Assembly: GCA_030621685.1 (NCBI GenBank)
Contig: JAUXHF010000074.1
Span: 1 to 8,650 of the forward strand
Direction of reading: 5' to 3'
Length of the DNA stretch: 8,650 bases
Origin: Spirochaetota bacterium
GTDB taxonomy: Bacteria; Spirochaetota; UBA12135; COTS27
Under the pieces are notes generated by a model that had not been told where the DNA came from, searched no databases, and worked only from the letters and a program-made list of their open reading frames with translations. The translations under genes and the position numbers were made by a program. Below are positions 1-7,166 of this stretch, in pieces (position 1 is the stretch's first letter; each line of letters begins with the position of its first letter).

Positions 1-64
1 GAAATTTTAGCAAAAAACTTCTATTTATAGGTTTCAGTAGCTTTCTTTAGTGAAAAAAAAGCTC

Positions 65-760
65 TTACCAATAATATTTGAAGTAAATTTTCCAGTAATC
101 TTCCTCGGTGAAAGAAATAGGGGCTAGTATATTTGAAACTTTAGAATGTGTTACTGTTATGTTAAAATTGAATTTATTAAAATACAAATTCCAGGGGTTT
201 AGAATGTTTTCTATTCTTAAAAAAACTAAGGTTTTTACGCTAACTCCGGGAATAACTTCAAACTTCAAAGCAGCGCTTTCTGCCGAACTCTTAGGAACAG
301 GAGCAAAATTTCCGCTTCCGCTATTAGGCAAATTCTCTTTTGGAGATGAGCTATTTTTCTCTAGTAAATTGATATCAAAAGTATACTGGTGGAAATTTTC
401 AAACGAGGCTACATAAGCTGACCTTACATAATCTACCCGTAAAAAGTCAAGAATATTTTTATAACTGGAGAGCGGCGCAGACTGCGTCCCAAAAAAGAAG
501 AGAAAATAAGTTGCTTTAGCTGGAAAAACCTCCAACATATCCTCCGATGAAAACAGAGCTAAGCTTGAATAATACTTCTGTGAATCTCTATTAGCCTGAC
601 AAAAAACAAAAGATTGACCAAGGAGTATAAAGAAAATCAAAAAAAATAAATTATTGATTGGCTTTATAAAAATATGGGGAAAGCGTAAAAGTTTCATATT
701 TTTTACAAGTATCTTGAAAAATATTTTTTTCTCCATCGAGTATGCACGGCTAAACCTCAA
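65..760 (-). CDS. Hypothetical, probably exported protein downstream of transketolase
   Basis: I do not recognise this protein and assign no function. The longest reading gives 231 residues from a TTG codon at 760. ATG codons at 736 (residue 9) and 697 (residue 22) are alternatives, and none has a clear ribosome binding site. The start at 697 gives the most natural signal peptide: a basic N-region, a hydrophobic run at about 37-53 (NNLFFLIFFILLG), then FVFCQAN. That could be cut after CQA by signal peptidase I. C54 is not in a canonical lipobox because the preceding residue is Phe. After it come a mixed aromatic region, a Ser/Pro/Asn-rich stretch at about 136-161 that looks like a linker, and an aromatic C-terminus ending KYYW. 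The longest reading starts 17 bases after the tkt stop, so co-transcription with tkt is likely. The length and same-strand context favour a real gene. Confidence 0.6.
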   Translation of the reverse strand: MRFSRAYSMEKKIFFKILVKNMKLLRFPHIFIKPINNLFFLIFFILLGQSFVFCQANRDSQKYYSSLALFSSEDMLEVFPAKATYFLFFFGTQSAPLSSYKNILDFLRVDYVRSAYVASFENFHQYTFDINLLEKNSSSPKENLPNSGSGNFAPVPKSSAESAALKFEVIPGVSVKTLVFLRIENILNPWNLYFNKFNFNITVTHSKVSNILAPISFTEEDYWKIYFKYYW

Positions 761-777
761 AACATGTTTTATAAAAA

Positions 778-3111
778 TTAGCGCAAAACAAGAACTCGAT
801 TCATAATGTCATCATAGACGCTAGCAGCATCAAAAAGAAAATGTTTTTGCAAAGCAATCGCTTTAGCCGACTCGCCAAAACGTTGGAAGCCTTTCACAAA
901 AACGTTATCTTTGTAAAACAAATTAAGCTGGCTTTGGGCAGCCGCTTCTAAGAAATACACCGGCACCCGTTGCTCTGTTAGGAAAAGGGCTTGCTGATAG
1001 CTTTCTCCACTTTTATGCAGAAGTTCCACGCAAGGCATACTCACCAATCGCACTAGAAAGCCATGGCTTTCTAAACGTTTTTTTACTTCACTTAATACGG
1101 TAAGCTCCGATCCGCTGGCAACCAATACAATATCAGTCTTCGCTTCAGCCGAGGCTTCAGAATTCTCGTTCCCCTTGCTTTCTTCTAGAATATAGGCTCC
1201 TTTCTGGAAAGATTCATAGGCCAACTCACGATTGGCATAACAGCTATGCCAGAAAACAGCTTCTCCTAATTTTTGGCGAGTAAGCAACAAGCTAGCAGGC
1301 TCCTCGTGTTCAAAAAAATACAAGTAGGCGAAGGCCGTCTCGGCTTCGTTAGCAGGGCGGAACACCAGCAAATTGGGAATAAGCCTAAGCGCATTGCAAT
1401 GCTCTACCGGCTGATGCGTGGGGCCATCTTCACCTAGGAAAAAACTGTCATGTGTAAAAACAAAGAGCTGCTTTAGCTGCATAAGTGCTGCTAAGCGAAT
1501 GGCTGGTCTCATGTAATCGCTGAATACCAAAAACGTAGACGTAAGCGGGATAAAACGAGCGCCAAGGGCTAAGCCATTGCCAATAGCCGCCATGGCATGC
1601 TCTCGAATGCCAAAGGCTATGTTAGCCGGCTGAAAATTTTCTCTACTTATGTACATGGCCTCATCTTTCGATGCAACTTTTGTTAGCGTAGAGGCAACAA
1701 GGTCAGCGCTACCTGCTATAAGATTAGGGAAAGTCTTGCTTGCTAGCTGCAATACCTCCGAGGAAACCTTACGAGTCGATTCAGCTTTTCTTGCATGGCC
1801 CAATGAATAGGCAAAAATATCTTTTCGAAAAGCTTGCTGTTTTTCTTGTGAGCTCGTTGCCCCCGGGCTATACTCGCTAAGCAAAGTAGCCAAATCTGCC
1901 ATAGCTTGCGGGCTTTTCTCAAGAGCAGAAACAAGCCTCTGCCAGCGATGCTTAAAAATTTTCTCAGCCGGACAAGTCTTAAGAAAATCTTCATTGAAAA
2001 CCTCTTCTCTAGCAGGAAACTTCCCATCTTTCATGTGTTTTTCTACCACGGCTGGCGCCTCTGCTCCGCCAGATAACAAAATAGGCGCTAAGGCAGAATT
2101 CTTCAAGAAATAAGCTATCTCGGCAAGACCAGCCGGAGAGCCATGGGCTTTGGCAGTATCTCGTAAATTCAGAAGCCCCTCCCCTATCACCGTCTTCATG
2201 ATGATCAGCTTAGGCCTTCCCATTCCTTTCTCTTCAGCTACAACTCTTAGCTGCAAGAAGGTCTCTTGTAAAGAGGCGATATCTCGGCCATTTGCAAAGT
2301 ACACCTGCCAGCCCATCGCTTTAAAGCGCTGGGCAACATTCTCGGTAAAGGTAAGATTGGTTCTTCCATCAATAGAAATACTGTTTGAATCGTAGATGGC
2401 TACAAGGTTTTCTAAGCCAAGATGCCCCGCCAACGATGCCGCTTCATAAGAAACACCTTCCATCATACAGCCATCGCCTAGCAGCGTAAAAACGCTAGCC
2501 GGATAAAACCACTTTTGTGCGGGCAATCTAGCCATAAGCATATTTTGCTCGATGGCCATGCCAACCGCATTGGCAAAGCCCTGGCCAAGCGGGCCTGTTG
2601 TTGTTTCTATAAAATCCTTAGGATTATATTCTGGATGACCGGGGCTTTTATAGCCTAACTGGCGAAAGTTCTCAATATCTTGAAGCTTCATTCCTCGAGA
2701 AAACAAATAGTTTAACCCGTAAAGAAGCATAGATCCATGACCTGCCGAAAGCACGAAACGATCTCGCAAGAGATCATAAAGCGCCTCTTGATGCGCGCTT
2801 ATAAAAGCCTCTACCTCTTTTGATGCCTTACCCTTAACGTTAAAAGCCTGTTCTTCAAGACCGCCAGCCGATAAATTCCTACTCTTAGCAGGCGGAGTCG
2901 CTAATGCATAACGGTAAAGAAAAGCTCCCAAAAGCGAGCAGCCCAAAGGCAAGCCCGGATGCCCCGAGCCAGCACGCTCAACGCCCAGTAAAGAAAGATA
3001 GCCAAGGTAATCGGCGGCTCTTGAGAGCAGCGCCTTTTCAGCATCAACTTGCAACAAGATGCTTTTTACAAGGACGGCCTCTTCCTCATTCCCCTCAAGG
3101 TTATTTGACAT
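778..3111 (-). CDS. tkt: Transketolase
   Basis: Thiamine-diphosphate enzyme of the non-oxidative pentose phosphate pathway. It moves two-carbon ketol units between sugar phosphates in the cytoplasm. Family motifs are complete: GSGHPG (48-53), DRFVLSAGHGSMLLY (117-131), PGHPE (157-161), TTGPLGQG (171-178), the cofactor motif GDG (212-214) with N243, and H323 in KAHGSPAG. The pyrimidine-domain motifs follow: TRKVS (446-450), GSADL (467-471), GIREHAM with E504, THDSFFLGEDGPTHQP (553-568) and TRQKL (611-615). The C-terminal domain begins near 658. At 777 residues it is about 110 longer than the usual 660-670. The extra length is an N-terminal extension of about 20 residues, an insert at about 73-112, and enlarged linkers at about 340-430 and 643-657. 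No Shine-Dalgarno is visible. The ATG lies 17 bases after the stop of a mini-ORF copied from this gene's own start, so translation may be coupled. Confidence 0.96.
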   Translation of the reverse strand: MSNNLEGNEEEAVLVKSILLQVDAEKALLSRAADYLGYLSLLGVERAGSGHPGLPLGCSLLGAFLYRYALATPPAKSRNLSAGGLEEQAFNVKGKASKEVEAFISAHQEALYDLLRDRFVLSAGHGSMLLYGLNYLFSRGMKLQDIENFRQLGYKSPGHPEYNPKDFIETTTGPLGQGFANAVGMAIEQNMLMARLPAQKWFYPASVFTLLGDGCMMEGVSYEAASLAGHLGLENLVAIYDSNSISIDGRTNLTFTENVAQRFKAMGWQVYFANGRDIASLQETFLQLRVVAEEKGMGRPKLIIMKTVIGEGLLNLRDTAKAHGSPAGLAEIAYFLKNSALAPILLSGGAEAPAVVEKHMKDGKFPAREEVFNEDFLKTCPAEKIFKHRWQRLVSALEKSPQAMADLATLLSEYSPGATSSQEKQQAFRKDIFAYSLGHARKAESTRKVSSEVLQLASKTFPNLIAGSADLVASTLTKVASKDEAMYISRENFQPANIAFGIREHAMAAIGNGLALGARFIPLTSTFLVFSDYMRPAIRLAALMQLKQLFVFTHDSFFLGEDGPTHQPVEHCNALRLIPNLLVFRPANEAETAFAYLYFFEHEEPASLLLTRQKLGEAVFWHSCYANRELAYESFQKGAYILEESKGNENSEASAEAKTDIVLVASGSELTVLSEVKKRLESHGFLVRLVSMPCVELLHKSGESYQQALFLTEQRVPVYFLEAAAQSQLNLFYKDNVFVKGFQRFGESAKAIALQKHFLFDAASVYDDIMNRVLVLR

Positions 3112-3259
3112 TTTTAGATAGCTTGTTCTTATTTTTTTTGAAAGTAGTTTTCAGCTTGCAACAAGATGCTTTTTACAAGGACGTTTTCTTCCTCGTTTCC
3201 CTCAAGGTTATTTGACATTTTTAGCTAGCTTATTCTTGTTTTTTTTTGAAAGTAGTTTT
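3035..3259. repeat. Imperfect tandem duplication spanning the clpX-tkt junction
   Basis: Copy 1 is about 3035-3151 and copy 2 about 3148-3259, with a period of 107-108 bases. Over the 103 bases aligned from 3049, I count 8 mismatches and one 1-base length difference in a T run (8 against 9). Copy 2 also lacks 6 bases present in copy 1 at 3043-3048, which is an in-frame loss of two tkt codons. Both ends share a short TTTT/TTTTCAGC homology, which suits slippage or short-homology recombination. The unit carries the last codons of clpX, the spacer, and the first 25 or so codons of tkt. Confidence 0.93.
3129..3218 (-). pseudogene. 29-codon duplicate of the tkt 5' end (mini-ORF between clpX and tkt)
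   Basis: This short ORF begins 6 bases after the clpX TAG stop and ends at TAA, 17 bases before the tkt ATG. Its first 21 residues match the transketolase N-terminus except A12N. It then lacks the two residues VD, continues AEN, and runs into a copy of the clpX tail (NYFQKK) before stopping. Three of the four differing codons before the junction are synonymous (Gly, Asn, Glu). It arose by the tandem duplication described separately. It is either a decaying remnant or a translated relay ORF that passes ribosomes from clpX to tkt. The sequence cannot tell these apart. No Shine-Dalgarno is visible. Confidence 0.6.
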
Positions 3260-4625
3260 TATCTAATAAGGTTTTCTTCGATAGAACTACGGTCATATTT
3301 TTTTTATTGGGGGCATCGTAGAAAATATCTAGGAAAACGTCTTCAAGAACACTTCTTAACGAGCGAACCCCCATAGAAAGTTTCTGGGCCTGCCCAATAA
3401 CAAGGTCATAGAAGTCATCTTTAATTTCAAGCTTAATGCCCTCGTACTCTAAGAGTTTTTCGTACTGCCGAAGCAGCGCATTCTTTGGCTCTTGCAGCAC
3501 ACGGCGCATTTCTGAAGCCGAAAGTTCTGCCAGCATCGAGACCACCGGCAATCGCCCCACAAGCTCGGGAATAAGCCCAAACTTCACAAGGTCATCGGGG
3601 CTAGGATGCTCTTGTTTAGACAGACTCAGAGTATCTGGTTTTTCCACTCTCGTTTGAAAACCTAGGCTAGAAGCAGATTGCCTTGCCGATGTAATTTTTG
3701 AGAGTCCCACAAACGCGCCCCCACAAATAAACAAAATATCCTTCGTGTTCACCGATAGAGACCGTGCTTGAGGATGCTTTCTTCCACCTTGCACCGGCAC
3801 GTTCGATACCGTTCCTTCTATTATTTTTAAAAGTGCTTGCTGCACGCCTTCGCCAGAAACATCTCTAGTAATAGAAACATTTTCGCTTTTTCGTGAGATC
3901 TTATCTATCTCATCTATAAAAATAATGCCCTTCTCGGCCCATGCCAAATTGAAGTCAGCATTCTGCAAAAGGCGTAAAACGATGTTCTCCACATCATCGC
4001 CCACGTAGCCGGCCTCGGTTAACGTGGTGGCATCGGCAATGGCAAAAGGCACTTTAAGTAATTTCGACAGCGTAGAAGCTAAAAGAGTCTTTCCCGACCC
4101 GGTGGGGCCAATCAGCAAAATATTAGATTTCTCTATTTCTAAGGATGGCGATTTCTCTAAGCTAGAAACTAGCTTTTCCAGATTTCCAAAATCAGCAGAG
4201 CTAGCAGAACCTCCCAGATCATTTCGTTTTCCCAATAAACGGCGGTAATGCAAATATACCGCCACCGAGAGTTTTCTTTTCGCTTCATCTTGGCCTATAA
4301 CATGCTCATCGAAAACAGCATGAATTTCTTTAGGACTAGGCAAGGTTTTGGCTAAGGCCGCTAGCGGCTCTTCTTTTGGCACAGCTTCTTTCATGGACGT
4401 TTTTTCTACCGCCATGAAGGCTTCTCGCACTTGCTGAACCTGAGCTTTTAAAACCTCTGGATCTAATGTCTTAGCCACAAGCAAACCCCGACCACTACGC
4501 ATGCAGTTCATGCAAATAAAGGCATTATCGCCGGCTAAGAAACGGTTTTTATCTTTATGCACATAGCCACAAAAGGAACAACGATGCATAAACAAAGTAT
4601 CTTCACTTTCCCCTTTTTTTTCCAT
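3225..4625 (-). CDS. clpX: ATP-dependent Clp protease ATP-binding subunit ClpX
   Basis: AAA+ unfoldase that recognises tagged substrates and threads them into ClpP. The N-terminal zinc-binding domain has C16-x2-C19 and C38-x2-C41. The AAA+ core shows Walker A GPTGSGKT (173-180), the pore loop GYVG (206-209), Walker B IIFIDEID (234-241), the RKH loop (282-284), and VGRLP with R358. It also has an LGF tripeptide (321-323) at the place of the ClpP-docking IGF loop, and the sensor-2 motif GVRSLRS (419-425). Compared with E. coli ClpX there is an added segment of about 20 residues at 132-164, between YRRLL and NILLIGPTG, and the tail after the small domain is short and basic (NYFQKKTRIS). The ATG at 4625 has a good Shine-Dalgarno, AAGGA, 8 bases upstream. 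It follows clpP by 71 bases with no visible terminator. The last codons contain an A9 tract and are part of the duplicated junction. Confidence 0.97.
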   Translation of the reverse strand: MEKKGESEDTLFMHRCSFCGYVHKDKNRFLAGDNAFICMNCMRSGRGLLVAKTLDPEVLKAQVQQVREAFMAVEKTSMKEAVPKEEPLAALAKTLPSPKEIHAVFDEHVIGQDEAKRKLSVAVYLHYRRLLGKRNDLGGSASSADFGNLEKLVSSLEKSPSLEIEKSNILLIGPTGSGKTLLASTLSKLLKVPFAIADATTLTEAGYVGDDVENIVLRLLQNADFNLAWAEKGIIFIDEIDKISRKSENVSITRDVSGEGVQQALLKIIEGTVSNVPVQGGRKHPQARSLSVNTKDILFICGGAFVGLSKITSARQSASSLGFQTRVEKPDTLSLSKQEHPSPDDLVKFGLIPELVGRLPVVSMLAELSASEMRRVLQEPKNALLRQYEKLLEYEGIKLEIKDDFYDLVIGQAQKLSMGVRSLRSVLEDVFLDIFYDAPNKKNMTVVLSKKTLLDKNYFQKKTRIS

Positions 4626-4696
4626 CTGGCAATTCCTTTTTTATAGCAAATATTCGCTCTGTCTAAGAAACGAAATCAAGAAATGTAATTTAAAAC

Positions 4697-5350
4697 TTAT
4701 TTTTTAACAGAGCTGCTGCCAGCAGCTCCGCTATCGCTAGCTTTCTTAGCAGCAAGGCCCTTCTTCGCTCCCTGCCGAGAGGAGATGATTTCATCGATTA
4801 ACCGATACTTTAGCGCCGTATTCGAATCCATAAAGTTATCTCTATCGCTATCTTTCTCTATCTCTTTGATTTTTCGATTGGTGTGTTTAGCCAGTATTTC
4901 ATTGATAAGTTTTTTATAGCGCTGTATTTCTTGAGCCTGAATTTCAATATCGCTAGCTTGCCCCTGCACGCCACCTAGCGGCTGGTGAATCATAATTCGG
5001 CTATACGGCGTAGCAAAACGTTTTTTCGGCGCGCCACTGGCTAAAAGCACCGCTGCCATAGAGGCTGCTTGCCCAAGACATACGGTTACCACATCGTTGG
5101 CAATATATTGCATGGTATCGTAAATGGCTAGGCCAGATGAGATAACTCCACCCGGGCTGTTAATATAAATATATATATCTTTTTCACTGTCCTGCGATTC
5201 CAAAAAAAGAAATTGGGCGATGATAGCATTCGCCACCCCATCATGTATCTCTCCTGTTAAAAAAATGATGCGGTCTTTAAGCATCCTAGAGTAAATATCA
5301 TAGGCGCGTTCGCCTAAATGCGTTTGTTCGATAACATAGGGGATAAACAT
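4697..5350 (-). CDS. clpP: ATP-dependent Clp protease proteolytic subunit ClpP
   Basis: Serine peptidase that forms the barrel-shaped degradation chamber used with ClpX. The catalytic triad is visible: S97 in GQAASMA (93-99), H122 in MIHQP (120-124), and D171 in DRDNF (169-173). The oxyanion-side motif SPGGVISSGLAIYD (65-78) is also present. The N-terminus is MFIPYVIEQ, as in ordinary ClpP, with no long propeptide. The core ends near residue 192. It is followed by an unusual tail of about 25 residues made mostly of Lys, Ala, Ser and Gly, giving 217 residues against the common 195-207. The start at 5350 is supported by GGAG 9 bases upstream. The gene leads a probable clpP-clpX-tkt-hypothetical transcript. 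Confidence 0.97.
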   Translation of the reverse strand: MFIPYVIEQTHLGERAYDIYSRMLKDRIIFLTGEIHDGVANAIIAQFLFLESQDSEKDIYIYINSPGGVISSGLAIYDTMQYIANDVVTVCLGQAASMAAVLLASGAPKKRFATPYSRIMIHQPLGGVQGQASDIEIQAQEIQRYKKLINEILAKHTNRKIKEIEKDSDRDNFMDSNTALKYRLIDEIISSRQGAKKGLAAKKASDSGAAGSSSVKK

Positions 5351-5534
5351 AGCTTTCTTCTCCAGCTTTGTGTACTATTTCACTAGGGCAGCTATCTTGG
5401 GCCAGTAACTTCTATCCGCTAAGATAAATTAAGCCATGGCATAGCCTTGCCAGAGTAGTTCAAAAAAATTTGTAGTATAGAATAATAGATTCCTTGAATA
5501 TTTCAACAGAAATAGACAATTTTTAATACTTTTC

Positions 5535-5561
5535 AAAAAACCACTGTTCTATCAGGAACAG
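5535..5561 (-). terminator. Probable intrinsic terminator after tig
   Basis: On the minus strand CTGTTC and GAACAG form a 6-bp stem (5561-5556 and 5549-5544) with a 6-base loop, followed by TGG and six T residues (5540-5535). It lies about 140 bases after the tig stop and about 185 bases before clpP. This suggests clpP has its own promoter or depends on read-through. The stem is short, so efficiency is uncertain. Confidence 0.5.
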
Positions 5562-5645
5562 CTAGCCTCTCCTGCCTATATACACATGCTATTTGTAAAC
5601 AAATGCTGATTTTGGTCGTAAACAGCAACGTCTCTTTTTAAAACA

Positions 5646-5665
5646 TATGTTTAAGTATGTTTAAG
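5646..5665. repeat. 10-bp perfect tandem repeat, two copies
   Basis: TATGTTTAAG occurs twice in a row, 5646-5655 and 5656-5665, in the spacer just downstream of tig. Confidence 0.85.
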
Positions 5666-5678
5666 GCAGCCTAATTAG

Positions 5679-5705
5679 CAGTTTAAATTTCAGTTTAAAT
5701 TTCAG
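5679..5705. repeat. 12-bp perfect tandem repeat over the tig stop codon
   Basis: CAGTTTAAATTT occurs twice, 5679-5690 and 5691-5702, followed by CAG. The tig TGA stop (5704-5702) lies at the repeat edge, so on the coding strand TGAAATTTAAAC is repeated directly after the end of the gene. Confidence 0.88.
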
Positions 5706-7054
5706 TGAGTAGCTAAAGCTTGTTCTAAATTAAAGCTGGAACCTTTTTTTTGCTGACATTTTGTTATAGCAAATTTCCAAGTTTTCTTATACAGCAGCTG
5801 CTCTTCAAAAGCCTTATAGCCTTGTTCATCTTGAAGGAAATCTCGGCGAAAGCTTGCTTTATCAGCAGCTTTAGCCTGTTTTGCCTTTTTTTGAATTTCT
5901 TTTTCTACTTCCTCGTCATCTAGCGATAAGGCAAAACTTTTGTTTAGCGATTCGTATATTAAAGAGTTTTCAATTTGCATGCGCGCATGAACGCTGGCTC
6001 GGCGTAGCCAGTCTCCACTGGGCTTACCTGCTGCCTGATGCTTAGATACTCCTCCTGATTGCTGCTGCATCATAGCCTGAAACTGCTGCCATTGCCCAGC
6101 CACTACACTTTCTATTGCCTGCTGGGGAACGTGGAATTTAGCATGGGGGCGTATCTCGTTAAGCAGATTTTTTATACCCCAAGACAAAAGCACATGTTCT
6201 CTAAGCTCTGCTGTAGATTCTTGCAGCTCTGCCTCAAATTCCTCTTTCGAGTTTAGCCCTAGTTTTTTCAGAGTCTCCTGATTAAGCTCCGGATACTCTT
6301 TGTACACCACCGAGAGAATCTCCACTTTCAGCTTCGTTTTCTTACCTTTTAAGTCTTCATGCTCATGCGGCTCGGTAAATTCCATTTCAAGCTCCAGTGT
6401 ATCTTTTGGCTTAGCCTTGTCAATAAGAAATTCTTTTAAGGGCGCAAGATAGCCGGGAAAAGGGCCTTTGCCTTCCTTAGGAAACATAAACATATGTTCT
6501 TTCAAAGAAAATTTCTCGAGCCTGCTATCGCTAAAAACAATGTTAGCTTTGATAAAATCATCAAGCTTTATAAAAGAATCTGAACGTTCTTTAGCTTGCA
6601 CGAGGTTTTCCATGAGGCTTTTGCCTTGGGCGGCAAGGTCGGCATCGGTAATCACAATTTCATGGCTTAACATGCTCATCTTTTCAAGCTCTGGCATGGC
6701 AACATGCGGAGGTTTCTCAAAGCGAATGCACAGGTTTAAGGCTTTTCCACTCTCATATTCAGGCTTTTCAGGCAAGCTGGGGTTGCCATAGATTTCAAGT
6801 TTTTCCTGCTCTAAGGTTTGTTTTATGGCCTCGGGAATAAGTTCTTCAAAAAGCTCTCCTTTTAAGGATTCTCCAAAGCGTTTTTCTAAATACTGCTTAG
6901 GGGCTTTGCCTTTGCGGAAGCCTGGTATTTGGGCGCTGGCAGAAAACTTTTGCAAAATTTCCTTATATTTCGAGGCAACATCCTCGGCTGCAATTTCAAG
7001 TTTTAGCTCGATGCTATCTTCAGTATCTTTTTTTTCGGTAAGTGTTACATTCAT
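5702..7054 (-). CDS. tig: Trigger factor, ribosome-associated chaperone and peptidyl-prolyl isomerase
   Basis: Binds the ribosome near the exit tunnel and protects or folds nascent chains. The N-terminal ribosome-binding domain has the signature GFRKGKAP (45-52, the GFRxGKxP motif). An FKBP-like isomerase domain lies at about 165-250, with the degenerate segment PFPGYLAPLKEF (198-209) and the family-like DLKGKKTKLKVEI (234-246). The helical C-terminal chaperone domain runs from about 255 to 440, with a Gln-rich patch at 321-332 (QWQQFQAMMQQQ). The length of 450 is close to the usual 430-450. The ATG at 7054 has no clear Shine-Dalgarno. Alternative starts inside would remove part of the ribosome-binding domain, so this one is kept. 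The FKBP domain is divergent, so isomerase activity is uncertain. The position next to clpP-clpX is the common bacterial arrangement. Confidence 0.95.
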   Translation of the reverse strand: MNVTLTEKKDTEDSIELKLEIAAEDVASKYKEILQKFSASAQIPGFRKGKAPKQYLEKRFGESLKGELFEELIPEAIKQTLEQEKLEIYGNPSLPEKPEYESGKALNLCIRFEKPPHVAMPELEKMSMLSHEIVITDADLAAQGKSLMENLVQAKERSDSFIKLDDFIKANIVFSDSRLEKFSLKEHMFMFPKEGKGPFPGYLAPLKEFLIDKAKPKDTLELEMEFTEPHEHEDLKGKKTKLKVEILSVVYKEYPELNQETLKKLGLNSKEEFEAELQESTAELREHVLLSWGIKNLLNEIRPHAKFHVPQQAIESVVAGQWQQFQAMMQQQSGGVSKHQAAGKPSGDWLRRASVHARMQIENSLIYESLNKSFALSLDDEEVEKEIQKKAKQAKAADKASFRRDFLQDEQGYKAFEEQLLYKKTWKFAITKCQQKKGSSFNLEQALATH

Positions 7055-7103
7055 GATTTTATGCTAAGGTTTTGGGGGGAAGGCTATTAAGTAGCTATTT
7101 ATG

Positions 7104-7133
7104 TATTTAGTTTTTTCTTTTTATGTTTGCCAA
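7104..7133 (-). promoter_or_regulatory. Weak candidate promoter for tig
   Basis: On the minus strand TTGGCA (7133-7128, five of six to TTGACA) is followed after 18 bases by TAAATA (7109-7104, a poor -10). The site is about 50 bases upstream of the tig ATG. The poor -10 and AT-rich surroundings make this tentative. Confidence 0.25.
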
Positions 7134-7144
7134 TAAAGTTAGGT

Positions 7145-7166
7145 ATTTTAGCAGCATTTTAGCAGC
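7145..7166. repeat. 11-bp perfect tandem repeat, two copies
   Basis: ATTTTAGCAGC occurs twice in a row, 7145-7155 and 7156-7166, in the non-coding spacer upstream of tig. Confidence 0.85.

Larger units (their letters stand above)
5351..5701. other. AT-rich spacer between tig and clpP
   Basis: This gap of about 350 bases has no convincing ORF on either strand. On the minus strand it contains two adjacent short tandem repeats, a terminator-like hairpin, an imperfect 13-base palindrome (5494-5506) and a TATACT box at 5474-5479. The TATACT box could be the -10 of a clpP promoter, but no good -35 lies at the right distance: TTGAAA at 5501-5506 is 21 bases away. No CIRCE-type heat-shock operator was seen. 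A small hairpin (ATTTGT/ACAAAT) lies near 5590-5605. Confidence 0.6.

Noticed and set aside
39..63. Hairpin just after the stop of the left-edge gene
   Set aside because: A 10-bp stem with one G-U pair can form on the minus strand, but it is A/T-dominated and no T tract follows directly, so I do not call it a terminator.
108..416. Plus-strand ORF opposite the left-edge hypothetical gene
   Set aside because: It is an antisense shadow. The minus-strand frame is longer, has a signal peptide and follows tkt on the same strand.
4640..4648. Extended -10-like TGCTATAAA before clpX
   Set aside because: Transcription from it would start at or inside the clpX ribosome binding site, so a functional promoter here is unlikely.
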